Below, one piece after another: positions 62,501 through 64,000 of a stretch of 64,000 nucleotides of DNA. Made by a program: the position numbers and the translations under genes. The first letter of the stretch is position 1, and each line of letters begins with the position of its first letter. The stretch covers positions 1,798,001 to 1,862,000 of the forward strand of contig NC_079883.1 in assembly GCF_029227915.1 (NCBI RefSeq), read 5' to 3'. Origin of the DNA: Hydractinia symbiolongicarpus (lineage: Eukaryota > Cnidaria > Hydrozoa > Anthoathecata > Hydractiniidae). The notes beneath the pieces were generated by a model. The model did not search any database. It was not told the origin of the DNA and was given only the letters and a program-made list of their open reading frames with translations.

Positions 62501-63780
62501 TAAAACCAATGCAACCTAGCAATATTGGAAAAACACCGCTAAGTACGTGTTGGTAAAAATATGTGACGCAAACGTTGTAACTCAAACGGACTGATACGGA
62601 TCGAAAGTCAATGAAATATAGTTTTATAAACTGTCTTTCTTTCTTCAGCGCGCGCTGACGGCTTTGATTGGTCCCACTATAAAAAATGACTTATTGATCT
62701 AAATATTTAAATAAAGAGCTAACACAGCGTGTAGTGTAACTGGAGATTTCCAGAAGTCATTCCAAAGTAAGAAGAATGTTAATTGTTGGAGTCCAATTGT
62801 CCCATTATCACATTTATAAGGTAAATGTACAAAATAAATTCAACTAGGTCCCACGGTCAATCGTTTTACTTCTAAAATTAATGCAACCTAGTAATATCAG
62901 AAAAATATCGCTAAGTACATGTTGTTACGTATAAGTGACGCAAGCGTTGTAACTCAAACGGACTGATACCGTTAAAAAGTGAATGAAAGTTAGTTTTTGA
63001 AACTGCCTCTATTATCTCAGCGCACGCTGACGGCTTCGATTGGTACCACTATAAAAAATGACTTATTGATCTAAATATTTAAATAAAGAACTAACAGAGC
63101 ACCCAGTGTAACTGCGGAGTTCCAGCACTCATAACAAAGTGAGATCAATGTTAATTCTTTGAGTCAATTTAATTTAATTTATCACATTTATAATGTGAAA
63201 GTCCAAAATCATTTCAATTAGGTCCCACAATCAATCGTCCCACTTGTAAAACCAATGCAACCTAACAATATCTAAAAAATATCACTAAATACATGTTGGT
63301 ACGAATATGTGACGCAACCGTTGTAACTCAAACAGACTGAGAACGTTCGAAATTTAATGAAACTTAGTTTTAGAAAATGTCTCTAAATTTTTAGCGCGCG
63401 CTGGCGCCTTCGATTGGTACCACTGTAAAAAATGACTTATTGATCTAAATATTTAAATAAAGAGCTAACAGAGCGCCCAGTGTAACTGCGGAGTTCCAGC
63501 AGTCATCCCAAAGTAAGTAGAGTGTTAATTCTTTGAGTCCATTTTTTTCATTTATCACATTTATAACGTCAAAGTCCAGAATCAGTTCAATTAGGTGCCA
63601 CAGTCAATCGTTCCACTTCTAAAACCAATGCAACCTAGCAATATTGGAAAAACACCGCTAAGTACGTGTTGGTACAAATATGTGACGCAACCGTTGTAAC
63701 TCAAACGGACTGATACCGGTAAAAAGTGAATGAAAGGTAGTTTTTGAAACTGCCTCTATTTTCTCAGCGCACGCTGACGG
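59579..63780 (+). repeat. Satellite array, forward orientation, second copy
   Basis: About 11 units of ~373 bp, unit for unit the same as 7409-11610 with scattered substitutions (for example TTATATACTG against TTATAAACTG near 8593/60763). The palindrome TCAGCGCGCGCTGA of the first unit is intact here but has one change (TCAGTGCG) in the first copy. Confidence 0.92.
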
Positions 63781-64000
63781 GTTAATTGAATATGTTAAGA
63801 AAGGAATAGCCTGTAGACAAGTTAATGATTTGGGTATAACAAATAATGAAATCATTTGCTCAGAATTAACGATAAGAAATAAAAAATGGACAGTTATCAG
63901 TATTTATAGACCACCTCATTATTCAAACTTAAACAACTTTTTTGAGGAATTAGAGATAGCTTTAAATAAAGCTCTATCTAAAGTCGAAAACATAATAATT
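63781..64000 (+). mobile_element. 5' end of truncated LINE, second copy, cut by window end
   Basis: It starts at the same truncation point as 11611 and runs through the SIYRPP endonuclease motif in an open frame. Only 220 bp are visible, so its integrity further on cannot be judged. Confidence 0.9.

Larger units (their letters stand above)
52171..64000. repeat. Second copy of a 52,170-bp direct repeat (matches 1-11830)
   Basis: Every base feature from 1 to 11830 reappears 52,170 bp later, through genes, MITE, satellite units and the LINE junction, to the end of the window. Differences seen are scattered single substitutions, for example 2590 G/T, 2838 T/G, 4202 A/G, 7276 G/T; no indel shifts the offset. 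The first copy extends leftward out of the window, since 50076-52170 would precede position 1 in a tandem model. Confidence 0.97.

Overview
The window is eukaryotic, from an animal and most likely a cnidarian. The evidence is AT-rich DNA, short spliced exons with GT/AG borders, LINE and Penelope retroelements, PIF/Harbinger-like and pogo-like MITEs, and a transposase-like protein with an H-A-D-N-C-x-G-Q-N-K-N motif that I associate with cnidarian uncharacterised proteins. The taxon is inferred and unverified. No ordinary host gene can be named; nearly everything is mobile or repetitive DNA.

Layout: (1) 1-5848 holds three spliced genes. They are a 139-aa basic protein (minus, cut by the window start), a transposase-like gene (minus, two in-frame stops) and, diverging from it across about 200 bp, a BEN-domain gene (plus, one in-frame stop). 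(2) 5849-7104 is unassigned. (3) 7105-7408 is an AT-rich segment full of CGATA/GGTATCG motifs. (4) 7409-11610 is about 11 copies of a ~373-bp satellite. (5) 11611-14515 is a 5'-truncated LINE with an uninterrupted endonuclease/reverse-transcriptase frame. (6) 14516-15092 is unassigned. (7) 15093-49575 is about 93 copies of the same satellite in the opposite orientation, with higher-order repeat blocks; a 774-bp Penelope fragment sits in it at 47997-48770. (8) At about 49575 the array flips orientation again and ends in an inverted copy of the CGATA segment (49776-50075). (9) 50076-52079 has a hairpin and a pogo-like MITE. (10) 52171-64000 repeats 1-11830 at an exact offset of 52,170 bp with only scattered substitutions. 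The window therefore spans one full period of a 52.17-kb direct repeat plus the start of the next.

How the parts fit: the divergent transposase-like and BEN genes plus the small basic protein look like the coding cassette of a DNA transposon. The premature stops are identical in both 52-kb copies, so this cassette was already dead before the large duplication. Separately, 7105-50075 has the shape of a foldback element: inverted AT-rich ends, each followed inward by tandem repeats pointing in opposite directions. It is very unequal (about 4 kb against 34 kb), and no element-encoded gene is visible inside it except the LINE and Penelope pieces.
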